NCBI RefSeq assembly: GCF_051401765.1
Contig: NW_027480464.1
Span: 558,001-622,000, forward strand
Direction of reading: 5' to 3'
Origin: Calliopsis andreniformis
Taxonomy: Eukaryota > Arthropoda > Insecta > Hymenoptera > Andrenidae
Length of the DNA: 64,000 nt
This document shows, piece after piece, positions 1 through 11,602 of the stretch. How positions within the stretch are numbered: position 1 is the first letter of the stretch; every line of letters starts with the position of its first letter. The notes beneath the pieces were generated by a model. That model was not told where the DNA came from. It saw only the letters and a list, made by a program, of their open reading frames with translations, and made no database searches. Position numbers and translations under genes: made by a program.

Positions 1-316
1 AATTATCAATCTTCAATCCTCAATACTGAATCTTCAATCCTCAATCCTCAATCCTCAATACTCAATCCTCAATTCTCAATCTTCAACACTCAGTGCCCAA
101 TCCTCAATCTTCAATCCTCAATACTCAATCCTCAATCCTCAATCCTCAATCCTCAATCCTCAATCCTGAATGCTCAATCTTCAATCCTCAATCCTCAATC
201 CTGAATCCTCAATCCTCAATCCTCAACCATCAATCCTCAATCTTCAATACTCAATCCTCAATCCTCAATCCTCAATCCTCAATACTCAACCATCAATCCT
301 CAATTCTCAATACTCA

Positions 317-346
317 ATAGAATATCCTGAATTCTCAGGATTCTAT
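317..346 (+). repeat. Cassette A hairpin, GGATTC form (family entry)
   Basis: Imperfect inverted repeat. Inner arms CCTGA and TCAGG flank the loop ATTC; outer arms ATAGAAT and ATTCTAT pair after a 2-base AT bulge on the left side. It still fits four to five 7-base units and contains an EcoRI site (GAATTC). It is usually followed by TCAAACC, a TGAGCCC unit and the six-base CAATCC. Other copies of this form start at 520, 6587 (ATAGAGT), 12662, 17977, 20003, 28735, 36258, 37977, 40548, 45648, 47387, 52487, 56450, 57776 (ATATAAT), 58181, 59368, 61532 and 63284. Any function in vivo is unknown. Confidence 0.85.
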
Positions 347-429
347 ACTCAATCCTCAATCCTCAATCTTCAATCATCAATATTCAATCTTCAATCCTCA
401 ATCCTCAATCCTCAATCCTCAATCCCCAA

Positions 430-1250
430 TCATCAATCCTCAATCTTCAATACTCAATCCTCAATCCCCAATCCTCAATCCTCAATACTCAACCATCAAT
501 CCTCAATTCCCAATACTCAATAGAATATCCTGAATTCTCAGGATTCTATACTCAAACCTCAATCCTCAGCCCTGAGCCCTCATTCACAATCCTCAATCCT
601 CAATCCTCAATCCTCAATTCTCAATTCTCAATCCTCAGCCCTCAGTCCTCAAACCTCAATCATCAACCCTCAGCCCACGTCCTCAATCTTCAATCCTCAA
701 TCCTCAATCCTCAATCCCCAATCCTCAATCTTCAATCCACAATACTCTTTCTTCAATCCTCAATCCTCAATCCTCAATCCTCAATCCTCATTCTTCAATC
801 CTCAATACCCAATCCTCAATCTTCAATCCTCAATCCTCAATCCTCAATTCTCAATCCTCAATCCTCAATCCTCAGTCCTCGAACCTCAATTCTGAATCCG
901 CTTTCCTGAATCCTCAATCTTCAGCCCTCAGTAATCAACAATCAGTTGTCAATCCTCAATCCTCAATAGAATAGCCTCAATTCAGAGTTTTCAATACTCA
1001 ATACTCAATCTGCAATCTTCAAACCTCTATCCACAATCATCAATCCTCATCACTCAACCCTCAACACTCAGTCCTCAATGCTCAATTCTCAATCCTCAAT
1101 TCTCAATCTTCAATCCTCAATACTGAATCTTCAATCCTCAATCCTCAATCCTCAATACTCAATCCTCAATCCTCAATCTTCAACACTCAGTCCCCAATCC
1201 TCAATCTTCAATCCTCAATACTCAATCCTCAATCCTCAATCCTCACTCTT
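430..1250. repeat. Diverged duplication, offset 1530, copy 1
   Basis: This stretch is repeated at 1960-2780 with a constant shift of 1530 bases. It runs from an A hairpin cassette at 520, through the marker TCAGCCCACGTCC and an ACTCTTTCTTC unit, into a B cassette at 935. Differences between the copies are visible, for example GAATTC against GAAATC in the hairpin loop and AATTCTGAATCC against AATTGTGAATCC near 888 and 2418. The duplication is therefore older than the large ones further right. Confidence 0.8.
935..1074 (+). repeat. Cassette B, 140 bases, 20 diverged heptamers (family entry)
   Basis: Begins TCAACAA-TCAGTTG, contains the pair TCAATAG-AATATCC (here AATAGCC), then ACAGTTT or AGAGTTT, two TCAATAC units, TCAATCT-GCAATCT, TCAAACC, TCTATCC or ACTATCC, TCATCAC and ends TCAACAC-TCAGTCC. 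It measures exactly 20 units of 7. It is the commonest cassette; further copies start with CAACAATCAGTTG at 2466, 3376, 4690, 5836 and then about every 0.4 to 1.5 kb to the window end. A copy near 1552 has CATTTG. The 4-base arms CAAC and GTTG are too short to count as a hairpin. Confidence 0.85.
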
Positions 1251-2335
1251 CAATCCTCAATCTTCAGACCTCAAACATCAATACTCAACCCTCAGTCCTC
1301 GTCCTCAATCCACAACCCTCTATCCTCGATCTTCAATCTTCAATCATCAATATTCAATATTCAATCCTCAATCCTCAATCCTCAATACTCAATCCTCAAT
1401 CCTCAATGTTCAATCCTGAATACCCAATCCTCAATCTGTAATCCTCAATCCTCAATCCTCAATCCTCAGTCCTCAATCCTCAATCCTCAGTCCTCAAACC
1501 TCAATCCTGAATCCTCAATCCTGAATCCTCAACCTTCAGCTCGCAGTCCTCAACAATCATTTGTCAATCCTCAATCCTCAATAGAATATCCTCAATTCAC
1601 AGGTCTCAATGCTCAATACTCAACCTGCAATCTTCAAATCTCTATTCACAAACATCAATTCTCATCACTCAACCCTCAACACTCAGTCCCCAATCCTCAA
1701 TCTTCAATCCTCAATCCTCAATCCGCAATCCGCAATCCTCAATCTTCAATCCTCAATACTCAATCTTCAATCCTCAATCTTCAATCCTCAATCCTCAATC
1801 CTCAATCCTCAATCATCAATCTTCAATCCTCAATACTCAATCTTCAATCCTCTATCCTCAATCCTCAATCCTCAATCCCCAATCCTCAATACTCAACCGT
1901 CAAACTTCAATCCTCAATACTCAATCTTCAATCCTCAATCCTCAATCCTCATTCCTCAATCATCAATCCTCAGTCTTCAATACTCAATCCTCAATCCCCA
2001 ATCCTCAATCCTCAATACTCAACCATCAATCCTCAATTCCCAATACTCAATAGAATATCCTGAAATCTCAGGATTCTATACTCAAACCTCAATCCTCAGC
2101 CCTGAGCCCTCATTCACAATCCTCAATCCTCAATCCTCAATCCTCAATTCTCAATTCTCAATCCTCAGCCCTCAGTCCTCAAACCTCAATCATCAACCCT
2201 CAGCCCACGTCCTCAATCTTCAATCCTCAATCCTCAATCCTCAATCCCCAATCCTCAATCTTCAATCCACAATACTCTTTCTTCAATCCTCAATCCTCAA
2301 TCCTCAATCCTCAATCCTCATTCTTCAATCCTCAA
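1160..2335. repeat. Left-segment duplication, offset 3139, copy 1
   Basis: Matches 4299-5474 at a constant shift of 3139. Shared rare units include TCCTCGTCCTC followed by TCCACAACCCTC, TCTATCCTCGATC, two adjacent TCCGCAA units, and a B-type cassette beginning CAACAATCATTTG (about 1552). Copy 2 has the usual GTTG at that place. A handful of other substitutions are visible, such as CTCTATCC against CTCCATCC. Overlaps the 1530-offset duplication, so the left part is nested. Confidence 0.8.
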
Positions 2336-2780
2336 TACCCAATCTTCAATCTTCAATCCTCAATCCTCAATCCTCAATTCTCAATCCTCAATCCTCAATC
2401 CTCAGTCCTCGAACCTCAATTGTGAATCCGCTTTCCTGAATCCTCAATCTTCAGCCCTCAGTAATCAACAATCAGTTGTCAATCCTCAATCCTCAATAGA
2501 ATAGCCTCAATTCAGAGTTTTCAATACTCAATACTCAATCTGCAATCTTCAAACCTCTATCCACAATCATCAATCCTCATCACTCAACCCTCAACACTCA
2601 GTCCTCAATGCTCAATCCTCAATCCTCACTTCTCAATCTTCAATCCTCAATACTGAATCTTCAATCCTCAATCCTCAATCCTCAATACTCAATCCTCAAT
2701 CCTCAATCTTCAACACTCAGTCCCCAATCCTCAATCTTCAATCCTCAATACTCAATCCTCAATCCTCAATCCTCAATCCT
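1960..2780. repeat. Diverged duplication, offset 1530, copy 2
   Basis: Second copy of 430-1250. Its A hairpin (2050-2079) has an altered loop, AATC instead of ATTC, with the stem intact. Its B cassette keeps the AGAGTTT unit of copy 1 instead of the ACAGTTT seen in most of the window. Part of this copy was copied again 910 bases downstream. Confidence 0.8.
2050..2079 (+). repeat. Cassette A hairpin with changed loop (AATC)
   Basis: The inner arms TCCTGA and TCAGGA and the outer arms are intact, and the only change lies in the loop (ATTC to AATC), which also destroys the EcoRI site. The same form is at 5189-5218, inside the offset-3139 duplication. These are the only two copies of this form I found. 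Confidence 0.8.
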
Positions 2781-3151
2781 CAATCCTCAATCCTGAATGC
2801 TCAATCTTCAATCCTGAATCCTCAATCCTCAATCCTCAATCCTCAATCCTCAATCATCAATCCTCAATCTTCAATACTCAATCCTCAATCCTCAATACTC
2901 AATCTTCAATCATCAATATTCATTCTTCAATCCTCAATCCTCAATCCTCAATCCTCAATCCTCAATCCTCAATCCTCAATCCTCAATCATCAATCCTCAA
3001 TCTTCAATACTCAATCCTCAATCCTCAATACTCAATCTTCAATCATCAATATTCATTCTTCAATCCTCAATCCTCAATCCTCAATCCTCAATCCTCAATC
3101 CTCAATCCTCAAACCTCAATGTTCAGTCCTCAATACCCAATCCTCAATCTT

Positions 3152-3620
3152 CAATCCCCAATCCTCAATCTTCAATCCACAATACTCTTTCTTCAATCCT
3201 CAATCCTCAATCCTCAATCCTCAATCCTCATTCTTCAATCCTCAATACCCAATCCTCAATCTTCAATCCTCAATCCTCAATCCTCAATTCTCAATCCTCA
3301 ATCCTCAATCCTCAGTCCTCGAACCTCAATTGTGAATCCGCTTTCCTGAATCCTCAATCTTCAGCCCTCAGTAATCAACAATCAGTTGTCAATCCTCAAT
3401 CCTCAATAGAATAGCCTCAATTCAGAGTTTTCAATACTCAATACTCAATCTGCAATCTTCAAACCTCTATCCACAATCATCAATCCTCATCACTCAACCC
3501 TCAACACTCAGTCCTCAATGCTCAATCCTCAATCCTCAATTCTCAATCTTCAATCCTCAATACTGAATCTTCAATCCTCAAACCTCAATCCTCAATACTC
3601 AATCCTCAATCCTCAATACT
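3152..3620. repeat. Third copy of the B-cassette segment, offset 910 from 2242-2710
   Basis: The segment 2242-2710 recurs here shifted by 910 bases, which is exactly 130 heptamers. It shares the private variant AATTGTGAATCCGC (2418 and 3328) that copy 1 near 888 lacks, so it derives from the second copy. Small differences include CACTTCTC at 2627 against CAATTCTC here. The copies diverge again at about 3621, where a TCAATAT-TCATTCT marker takes over. Confidence 0.75.
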
Positions 3621-4298
3621 CAATCTTCAATCATCAATATTCATTCTTCAATCCTCAATCCTCAATCCTCAATCCTCAATCCTCAATCCTCAATCCTCAA
3701 ACCTCAATGTTCAGTCCTCAATACCCAATCCTCAATCTTCAATCCCCAATCCTCAATCTTCAATCCACAATACTCTTTCTTCAATCCTCAATCCTCAATC
3801 CTCAATCCTCAATCCTCATTCTTCAATCCTCAATACCCAATCCTCAATCTTCAATCCTCAATCCTCAATCCTCAATTCTCAATCCTCAATCCACAATCCT
3901 CAATCCTCAATCCTCAGTCCTTAAACCACAATCCTGAATCCCCAATCCTGAGTCCTCAATCTTCAGCACTCAGTCCTAAACAATGAGTTGTCAATCCTCA
4001 ATCGTCAATAGAATATCCTCAGCTCAGAGCTATCAATACGCAATACTCAGTCTGCAATCTTCAAATCTCTATCCACAAACATCAATTCTCATCACTCAAC
4101 CCTCAACACTCAGTCCCCAATCTTCAATCTTCAATCCTCAATCCTCAATCCGCAATCCTCAATCGTCAATCCTCATTCTTCAATCCTCAATACCCAATCC
4201 TCAATGTTCAATCCTCAATCCTGAGTCCTCAATTCTCAATCCTCAATCCTCAGGCCTCAGTCCTCAAACCTCAATCCTCAACCCTCAGCCCTCATCGT

Positions 4299-5474
4299 CA
4301 ATCCTCAATCCTCAATCTTCAACACTCAGTCCCCAATCCTCAATCTTCAATCCTCAATACTCAATCCTCAATCCTCAATCCTCACTCTTCAATCCTCAAT
4401 CTTCAGACCTCAAACATCAATACTCAACCCTCAGTCCTCGTCCTCAATCCACAACCCTCTATCCTCGATCTTCAATCTTCAATCATCAATATTCAATATT
4501 CAATCCTCAATCCTCAATCCTCAATACTCAATCCTCAATCCTCAATGTTCAATCCTGAATACCCAATCCTCAATCTGTAATCCTCAATCCTCAATCCTCA
4601 ATCCTCAGTCCTCAATCCTCAATCCTCAGTCCTCAAACCTCAATCCTGAATCCTCAATCCTGAATCCTCAACCTTCAGCTCGCAGTCCTCAACAATCAGT
4701 TGTCAATCCTCAATCCTCAATAGAATATCCTCAATTCACAGGTCTCAATGCTCAATACTCAACCTGCAATCTTCAAATCTCTATTCACAAACATCAATTC
4801 TCATCACTCAACCCTCAACACTCAGTCCCCAATCCTCAATCTTCAATCCTCAATCCTCAATCCGCAATCCGCAATCCTCAATCTTCAATCCTCAATACTC
4901 AATCTTCAATCCTCAATCTTCAATCCTCAATCCTCAATCCTCAATCCTCAATCATCAATCTTCAATCCTCAATACTCAATCTTCAATCCTCCATCCTCAA
5001 TCCTCAATCCTCAATCCCCAATCCTCAATACTCAACCGTCAACCTTCAATCCTCAATACTCAATCTTCAATCCTCAATCCTCAATCCTCAATCCTCAATC
5101 ATCAATCCTCAATCTTCAATACTCAATCCTCAAACCCCAATCCTCAATCCTCAATACTCAACCATCAATCCTCAATTCCCAATACTCAATAGAATATCCT
5201 GAAATCTCAGGATTCTATACTCAAACCTCAATCCTCAGCCCTGAGCCCTCATTCACAATCCTCAATCCTCAATCCTCAATCCTCAATTCTCAATTCTCAA
5301 TCCCCAGCCCTCAGTCCTCAAACCTCAATCATCAACCCTCAGCCCACGTCCTCAATCTTCAATCCTCAATCCTCAATCCTCAATCCCCAATCCTCAATCT
5401 TCAATCCACAATACCCTTTCTTCAATCCTCAATCCTCAATCCTCAATCCTCAATCCTCATTCTTCAATCCTCAA
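4299..5474. repeat. Left-segment duplication, offset 3139, copy 2
   Basis: Counterpart of 1160-2335. It enters through a TCATCG six-base unit at about 4293 and leaves where copy 1 reads a CAATACCC marker and this copy reads CAATTCTC. The A hairpin at 5189-5218 has the same AATC loop as the one at 2050, showing that the loop change predates this duplication. Confidence 0.8.
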
Positions 5475-8400
5475 TCCTCAATTCTCAATCCTCAATCCTC
5501 AATCCTCAATCCTCAATCCTCAATCCTCAATCCTCAATCATCAATCCTCAATCTTCAATACTCAATCCTCAATCCTCAATACTCAATCTTCAATCATCAA
5601 TATTCATTCTTCAATCCTCAATCCTCAATCCTCAATCCTCAATCCTCAATCCTCAAACCTCAATGTTCAATCCTCAATACCCAATCCTCAATCTTCAATC
5701 CTCAATCCTCAATTCCCAATCCTCGATCCTCAGTCCTCAGTCCTCAATCCTCAATCCTGAATGCTCAATCTTCAGTCCTCAAACCTCAATCCTGAATCCT
5801 CAATCCTGAATCCTCAATCTTCAGACCTCAGACCTCAACAATCAGTTGTCAATCCTCAATCCTCAATAGAATATCATCAATTCACACCTTTCAGTACTCA
5901 ATATTCAACCTGCAATCTTCAAATCTCTGTCCACAAACATCAATTCTCATCACTCAGCCCTCAACACTCAGTCCCCAATCCTCAATCTTCAATCCTCAAT
6001 CATCAATTCTCAATCCTCAGTTCTCAATCTTTAATCCACAATACTCAATCTGCAGTCCTCAATCCTCAATCCTCAATCCTCAATTCTCAATCCTCAATCC
6101 TCAGTCCTCAATCCTCAATGCTCAATCTTCAATCTTCAATACTCAATCTTCAATCCTCATACCTCAGTCCTCAAACCTCAATTCTGAATCGTCAATCCTG
6201 AACCATCAATCCTCGGCCCTCAGTCCTCAACAATCAGTTGTCAGTCCTCAATACTCAATAGAATCTCCTCAATTCACAGCTTTCACTACGCAGTACTCAA
6301 TCTGCAATCTTCAAACCTCTATCCACAAACATCAATTCTCATCACTCAACCCTCAACACTCAGTCCTCAATGTTCAATACTCAATCCTCATTCCTCAATC
6401 CTCAACCGTCAACCTTCAATCCTCAATACTCAATCTTCAATCCTCAATCCTCAATCCTCAATCCTCAATCCTCATTCTTCAATCCTCAGTACCCAATCCT
6501 CAATCTTCAATCCTCAATCCTCAATCCTCAATCCTCAATCCTCAATCCTCAATACTCAACCATCAATCCTCAATTCTCAATACTCAATAGAGTATCCTGA
6601 ATTCTCAGGATTCTATACTCAATCCTCAATCCTTAACCCTGAGCCCTCATTCACAATCCTCAATCCTCAATCTTCAATCCTCAATTCTCAATCCTCAATC
6701 CTCAGCCCTCAGTCCTCAAACCTCAATCCTCAACCCTCAGCCCTCATCGTCAATCTTGAATCCTCAATCCTCAATCCTCAATCCCCAATACTCAATCTTC
6801 AATCCTCAATACTCTTTCTTCAATCCTCAATCCTCAATCCTCAATCCTCAATCCTCAATCCTCAATCCTGATTCCTCAATCCTCAATCCTCAGTCTTCAA
6901 TTCTCAATACTCAATCTTCAATCCTCAATCCTCAATCCTCAATCCTCAATCCTCAATATTCAATCGTCAGTCTTCAATCCTCAATACTCAGTCTTCAATA
7001 CTCAATCCTCAATCCTCAATCCTCAATCCTCAATCCTCAATCCTCAATTCTCAATCCTCGATCCTCAGTCCTCAGTCCTCAATCCTCAATCCTCAATCCT
7101 CAGTCCTCAAACCTCAATCCTGAATCCTCATTCCTGAATCCTCAATCTTCAGCCCTCAGTCATCAACAATCAGTTGTCAATCCTAAATCCTCAATAGAAT
7201 ATCCTCAATTCACAGTTTTCTATAATCAATACTCAATCTGCATTCTTCAAACCTCTATCCACAATCATCAATTCTCATCACTCAACACTCAACACTTCAG
7301 TCCTCAATGCTCAATCCTCAATCCTCAATTCTCAATCTTCAATCCTCAATACTGAATCTTCAATCCTCAATCCTCAATCCTCAATACTCAATCCTCAATC
7401 CTCAATCTTCAACACTCAGCCCTCATCGTCAAACCTCAATCCTCAATCTTCAATACTCAGTCCCCAATCCACAATCTTCAATCCTCAATACTCAATCCTT
7501 AATCGTCAATCCTCAATCCTCAATCCTCATTCTTCAATCCTCAGTACCCAATCCTCAATCTTCAATCCTCAATCCTCAATCCTCAATCCTCAATCGTCAA
7601 TCCTCATTCTTCAATCCTCAATACCCAATCCTCAATCTTCAATCCTCAATCCTGAGTCCTCAATTCTCAATCCTCAATCCTCAGGCCTCAGTCCTCAAAC
7701 CTCAATCCTCAACCCTCAGCCCTCATCGTCAATCCTCAATCCTCAATCTTCAATACTCAGTCCCCAATCCTCAATCATCAATCCTCAATACTCAATCCTC
7801 AGTCTTCAATTCTCAATACTCAATCTTCAATCCTCAATCCTCAATCCTCAATCCTCAATCCTCAATACTCAATCGTCAGTCTTCAATCCTCAATACTCAA
7901 TCTTCAATACTCAATCCTCAATCCTCAATCCTCAATCCTCAATCCTCAATCCTCAATTCTCAATCCTCGATCCTCAGTCCTCAGTCCTCAATCCTCAATC
8001 CTCAATCCTCAGTCCTCAAACCTCAATCCTGAATCCTCAATCCTGAATCTTCAATCTTCAGACCTCAGACCTCAACAATCAGTTGTCAATCCTCAATCCT
8101 CAATAGAATATCACTAATTCACAGTTTTCAATACTCAATACTCAATCTGCAATCCGCAAATCTCTATACACAAACATCAATTCTCATCACTCAACCCTCA
8201 ACACTCAGTCCCCAATCCTCAATCTTCAATCCTCAATCCTCAATCCTCAATCCTCAATCCTCAATCTTCAATCCTCAATTCTCAATCTTGAATCCCTAAT
8301 ACTCAATCTTCAATCCTCAATCCTCAATCCTCAATCCTCAATCCTCAATCCTCAATCCTCAGTCCTCATTCTTCAATCCTCAATACCCAATCCTCAATCT

Positions 8401-8840
8401 TCAATCCTCAATCCTCAAACTTCAATTCTCAATCATCTATCCTCAGTCCTCAGTCCTCAAACCTCAATCCTCAACCCTCATACCTCATCCTCAATCCTCA
8501 ATCCTCAATCCTCAATCCTCAATCTTCAATCCTCAATACTCAATCTTCAATCCTCAATCCTCAGACCTCGAACCTCAATTGTGAATCCGCAATCCTGAAT
8601 CCTCAATCTTCAGCACTCAGTCATCAACAATCAGTTGTCAATCCTCAATCCTCAATAGGATATCCTCAATTCACAGTTTTCAATACTCAATACTCAATCT
8701 GCAATCTTCAAACCTCTATCCACAATCATCAATTCTCATCACTCAACGCTCAACACTCAGTCCTGAATGCTCAATCCTCAATCATCAATTCTCAATCTTC
8801 AATCCTCAATACTGAATCTTCAATCCACAATCCTCAATCC
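5475..8840. repeat. Mosaic heptamer segment of the left part
   Basis: No gene. It holds near-consensus units with B cassettes near 5836, 6225, 7165, 8072 and 8616 and one A hairpin at 6587-6616, whose outer arm has one change (ATAGAGT). The sub-block at about 7080-7798 matches 21446-22164 (offset about 14366), sharing the TCAGCCC-TCATCG signature, but carries more private changes. One extra base in CAACACTTCAG near 7293 breaks the 7-base phase. Confidence 0.8.
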
Positions 8841-9435
8841 TCAATACTCAATCCTCAATCCTCAATCTTCAATCCTCAGTCCCCAATCCTCAATCTTCAA
8901 TCCTCAATCCTCAATCCTAAATCATCAATCCTCAATCCTCATTCATCAATCCTCAATACCCAATCCTCAATCTTCAATCCTCAATCCTCAATCCTCAATC
9001 TTCAATCTTCAATACTCAATCCTCAACCCTCAATCCTCGGTCCTCAAACCTCAATTCTGAATACTCAATTCTGAATCCTCATTCCTGAATCCTCAATCTT
9101 CAGCTCTCAGTCATCAACAATCAGTTGTCAATCCTAAATCCTCAATAGAATATCCTCAATTCACAGTTTTCAATACTCAATACTCAATCTGCAATCTTCA
9201 AACCTCTATCCACAATCATCAATCCTCATCACTCAACCCTCAACACTCAGTCCTCAATCCTCAATCCTCAATCCTCAATTCTCAATCTTCAATCCTCAAT
9301 ACTGAATCTTCAATCCACAATCCTCAATCCTCAATACTCAATCCTCAATACTCAATCTTCAACCCTCAATCCTCATTCCTCAAACCTCAATCCCAAATCG
9401 TCGATCCTGAATCCTCAATCTTCAGATCTCAGTCC

Positions 9436-9575
9436 TCAAAAATCAATTGTCAATCCTTAATCCTCAATAGAATATCCTCAATTCACAGATTTCAATACTC
9501 AATCCCCATTCTTCAATCTTCAAATCTCAATCCACAAACATCAGTTCTCGTCACTCAACCATCAACACTCAGTCC
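9436..9575 (+). repeat. Cassette B', 140-base relative of B
   Basis: Twenty 7-base units aligned one to one with cassette B: TCAAAAA-TCAATTG at the start, TTAATCC as fourth unit, the TCAATAG-AATATCC pair, ACAGATT, then TCAATCC-CCATTCT, ACAAACA, TCAGTTC-TCGTCAC and TCAACCA before TCAACAC-TCAGTCC. It recurs before each C cassette of the large blocks and, with the shortened junction, near 38750, 41325 and 48164. Confidence 0.82.
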
Positions 9576-9816
9576 TCAATCTTCAATCCTCATTCCTCAA
9601 TCCTCAATATTCAATCCTCAATACTCAATCCTCAATACTCAATCCACAATTCACAATCCTCAGTACTCAATCCACAATCGCCAATCCTTAATCCCCAATC
9701 CTCAATCTTCAATCCTCAATCCTCAATCCTCAATGCTCAATCCGCAATATTCAACACACAACCCTCAACCATCAATCCTCAATACTCAACCATCATTCCA
9801 CAGTTCTCAATACTCA

Positions 9817-9876
9817 ATAGAATATCCTGAATTCTCATGGTGCAATACCCAATCCACAAAATTCAATAATCAAATC
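9817..9876 (+). repeat. Cassette C, non-hairpin relative of A (family entry, 12 copies)
   Basis: Starts like hairpin A with ATAGAATATCCTGAATTC but then reads TCATGGT-GCAATAC, so the right arm is lost. ACAAAAT, TCAATAA and TCAAATC units follow, again in 7-base phase. Copies start at 9817, 13821 (GAATTATC), 18528, 20554, 23539, 25890, 31062, 33413, 37417, 46199 (cut at the 6839 junction), 53038 and 55345. It is preceded each time by CACAATTCACAATCC and GCAATATTCAACACAC. None is present in the first 9.8 kb or after 55.4 kb. Confidence 0.85.
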
Positions 9877-10065
9877 ACAGTCCTCAAACATCAATTCTCA
9901 ACACTCAATCCTCAATACTCAGTCCTCTGTCTTCAATCCTCCATCCTCAATCCTCAATCGTCAAGCGTCAATCCTCAATTCTCAATCCTCAACCCTCAAT
10001 CCTCAGTCCTCAAACCTCAATCCGGAATCCTCAATCCTGAATCCTCAATCTTCAGCCGTCGGTCC

Positions 10066-10205
10066 ACAACAATCAATTGTCAATTCTCAATCCTCAATAG
10101 AATATCCTCAAATCACAGTTTTCCATACCCAATCCCCATTCTTCAATCTTCAAATCTCAATCCACAAACATCAATTCTCATCACTCAACCCTCAACACTC
10201 TGTCA
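10066..10205 (+). repeat. Cassette D, 140-base relative of B
   Basis: Twenty 7-base units beginning ACAACAA-TCAATTG and ending TCAACAC followed by TCTGTCA or TCAGTCA. It has the TCAATAG-AATATCC pair in the same place as B, followed by TCAAATC and ACAGTTT. A run with GGAATCC and TCAGCCG-TCGGTCC always precedes it. It follows the C cassette in the large blocks and is retained where C was deleted. Confidence 0.82.
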
Positions 10206-11572
10206 TCAATCTTCAATCCTCAATTCTCAATCCTCAATCTTCAATCCTCAATACTCAATCTTCAATCCTCAATCCTCAATTCTCAATCTTCAATACTCAA
10301 CCCTCAATCCGCAATCCACAATCCTCGATCCTCGATCCTCATTCTTCAATAATCAATACCCAATCCTCAATCTTCAATCCTGAATCCTCAATCCTCAGTT
10401 CTCAATCCTCAATCCTCTATCCTCAGACCTCAAACATCAATACTCAAACCTCAGTCCTCGTCCTCAATCTACAACCCTCAATCCACATTCCTCAATCTTC
10501 AATCCTCATTCCTCAATCCTCAATCCTCAATCCTCAGTCCTCAAACCTCAATGCTGAATCCTCAAGACTGAATCCTCAATCTTCAGACCTCAGTCATCAA
10601 CAATCAGTTGTCAATCCTCAATCCTCCATAGAATATCCTCAATTCATAGTTTTCAATACTCTATACTCAATCTGCAATCTTCAAACCTCTGTCCACAGAC
10701 AACAATTCCCATTACTCAACCCTCAACACTCAGTCCTCAATGTTCAATCCTCAATCCTCAATCCTCAATCCTCAATCGTCAATCTTCAATCCTCAATACA
10801 CAATCTTCGATCCTCAATCCTCAATCCTCAATCCTCAATCCTCATTCTTCAATCCTCAATACCCAATCCTCAATCTTCAATCCTCAATCCTCAATCCTAA
10901 ATCATCAATCCTCAATCCTCATTCATCAATCCTCAATACCCAATCCTCAATCTTCAATCCTCAATCCTCAATCCTCAATCTTCAATCTTCAATACTCAAT
11001 CCTCAACCGTCAATCCTCGGTCCTCAAACCTCAATTCTGAATACTCAATTCTGAATCCTCATTCCTGAATCCTCAATCTTCAGCTCTCAGACATCAACAA
11101 TCAGTTGTCAATCCTAAATCCTCAATAGAATATCCTCAATTCACAGTTTTCAATACTCAATACTCAATCTGCAATCTTCAAACCTCTATCCACAATCATC
11201 AATTCTCATCACTCAACCCTCAACACTCAGTCCTCAATCCTCAATCCTCAATCCTCAATTCTCAATCTTCAATCCTCAATACTGAATCTTCAATCCACAA
11301 TCCTCAATCCTCAATACTCAATCCTCAATCCTCAATCTTCAATCCTCAGTCCCCAATCCTCAGTCTTCAATCCTCAATACTCAATCCTCAATCCTCAATC
11401 CTCAATCCTCAACCCTCAATCCTGAATACTCAATCTTCAATCCTAAATCCTCAATCCTCAATCCTCAATCCTCAATCCTCAATCATCAATCCTCAATCTT
11501 CAATACTCAATCCTCAAGCCTCAATCCTCAATCCTCAATACTCAACCATCAATCCTCAATTCTCAATACTCA

Positions 11573-11602
11573 ATAGAATATCCTGAATTCTCAGGGATCT
11601 AT
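11573..11602 (+). repeat. Cassette A hairpin, GGGATC form (family entry)
   Basis: Here the right arm reads TCAGG-GATCTAT instead of TCAGG-ATTCTAT. The inner five pairs (CCTGA with TCAGG) remain and ATAG can still pair with CTAT, but the middle is mismatched, so the hairpin is weaker. Copies start at 11573, 15581, 17013, 19039, 27646, 35169, 43127, 44559, 49966, 51398, 56757, 56938, 61839, 62020, 63591 and 63772. In several blocks this form is followed about 1 kb later by the GGATTC form, an alternation that helps define the higher-order unit. Confidence 0.82.

Noticed and set aside
935..949. Hairpin at CAACAATCAGTTG in cassette B
   Set aside because: Only four pairs (CAAC with GTTG) and no extension; likely chance.
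93..5809. Long + strand open frames with MLNPQSSIL-type translations as a repetitive surface or structural protein
   Set aside because: Similar peptides appear in all three frames and in overlapping frames, stops come from ordinary unit variants, and there is no signal peptide, unique domain or conserved frame. The openness follows from the 7-base repeat.
9817..9876. Cassette C as a transposon end or insertion
   Set aside because: It keeps 7-base phase, shares the core with other cassettes and has no terminal repeats or target duplication; it is a diverged satellite segment.
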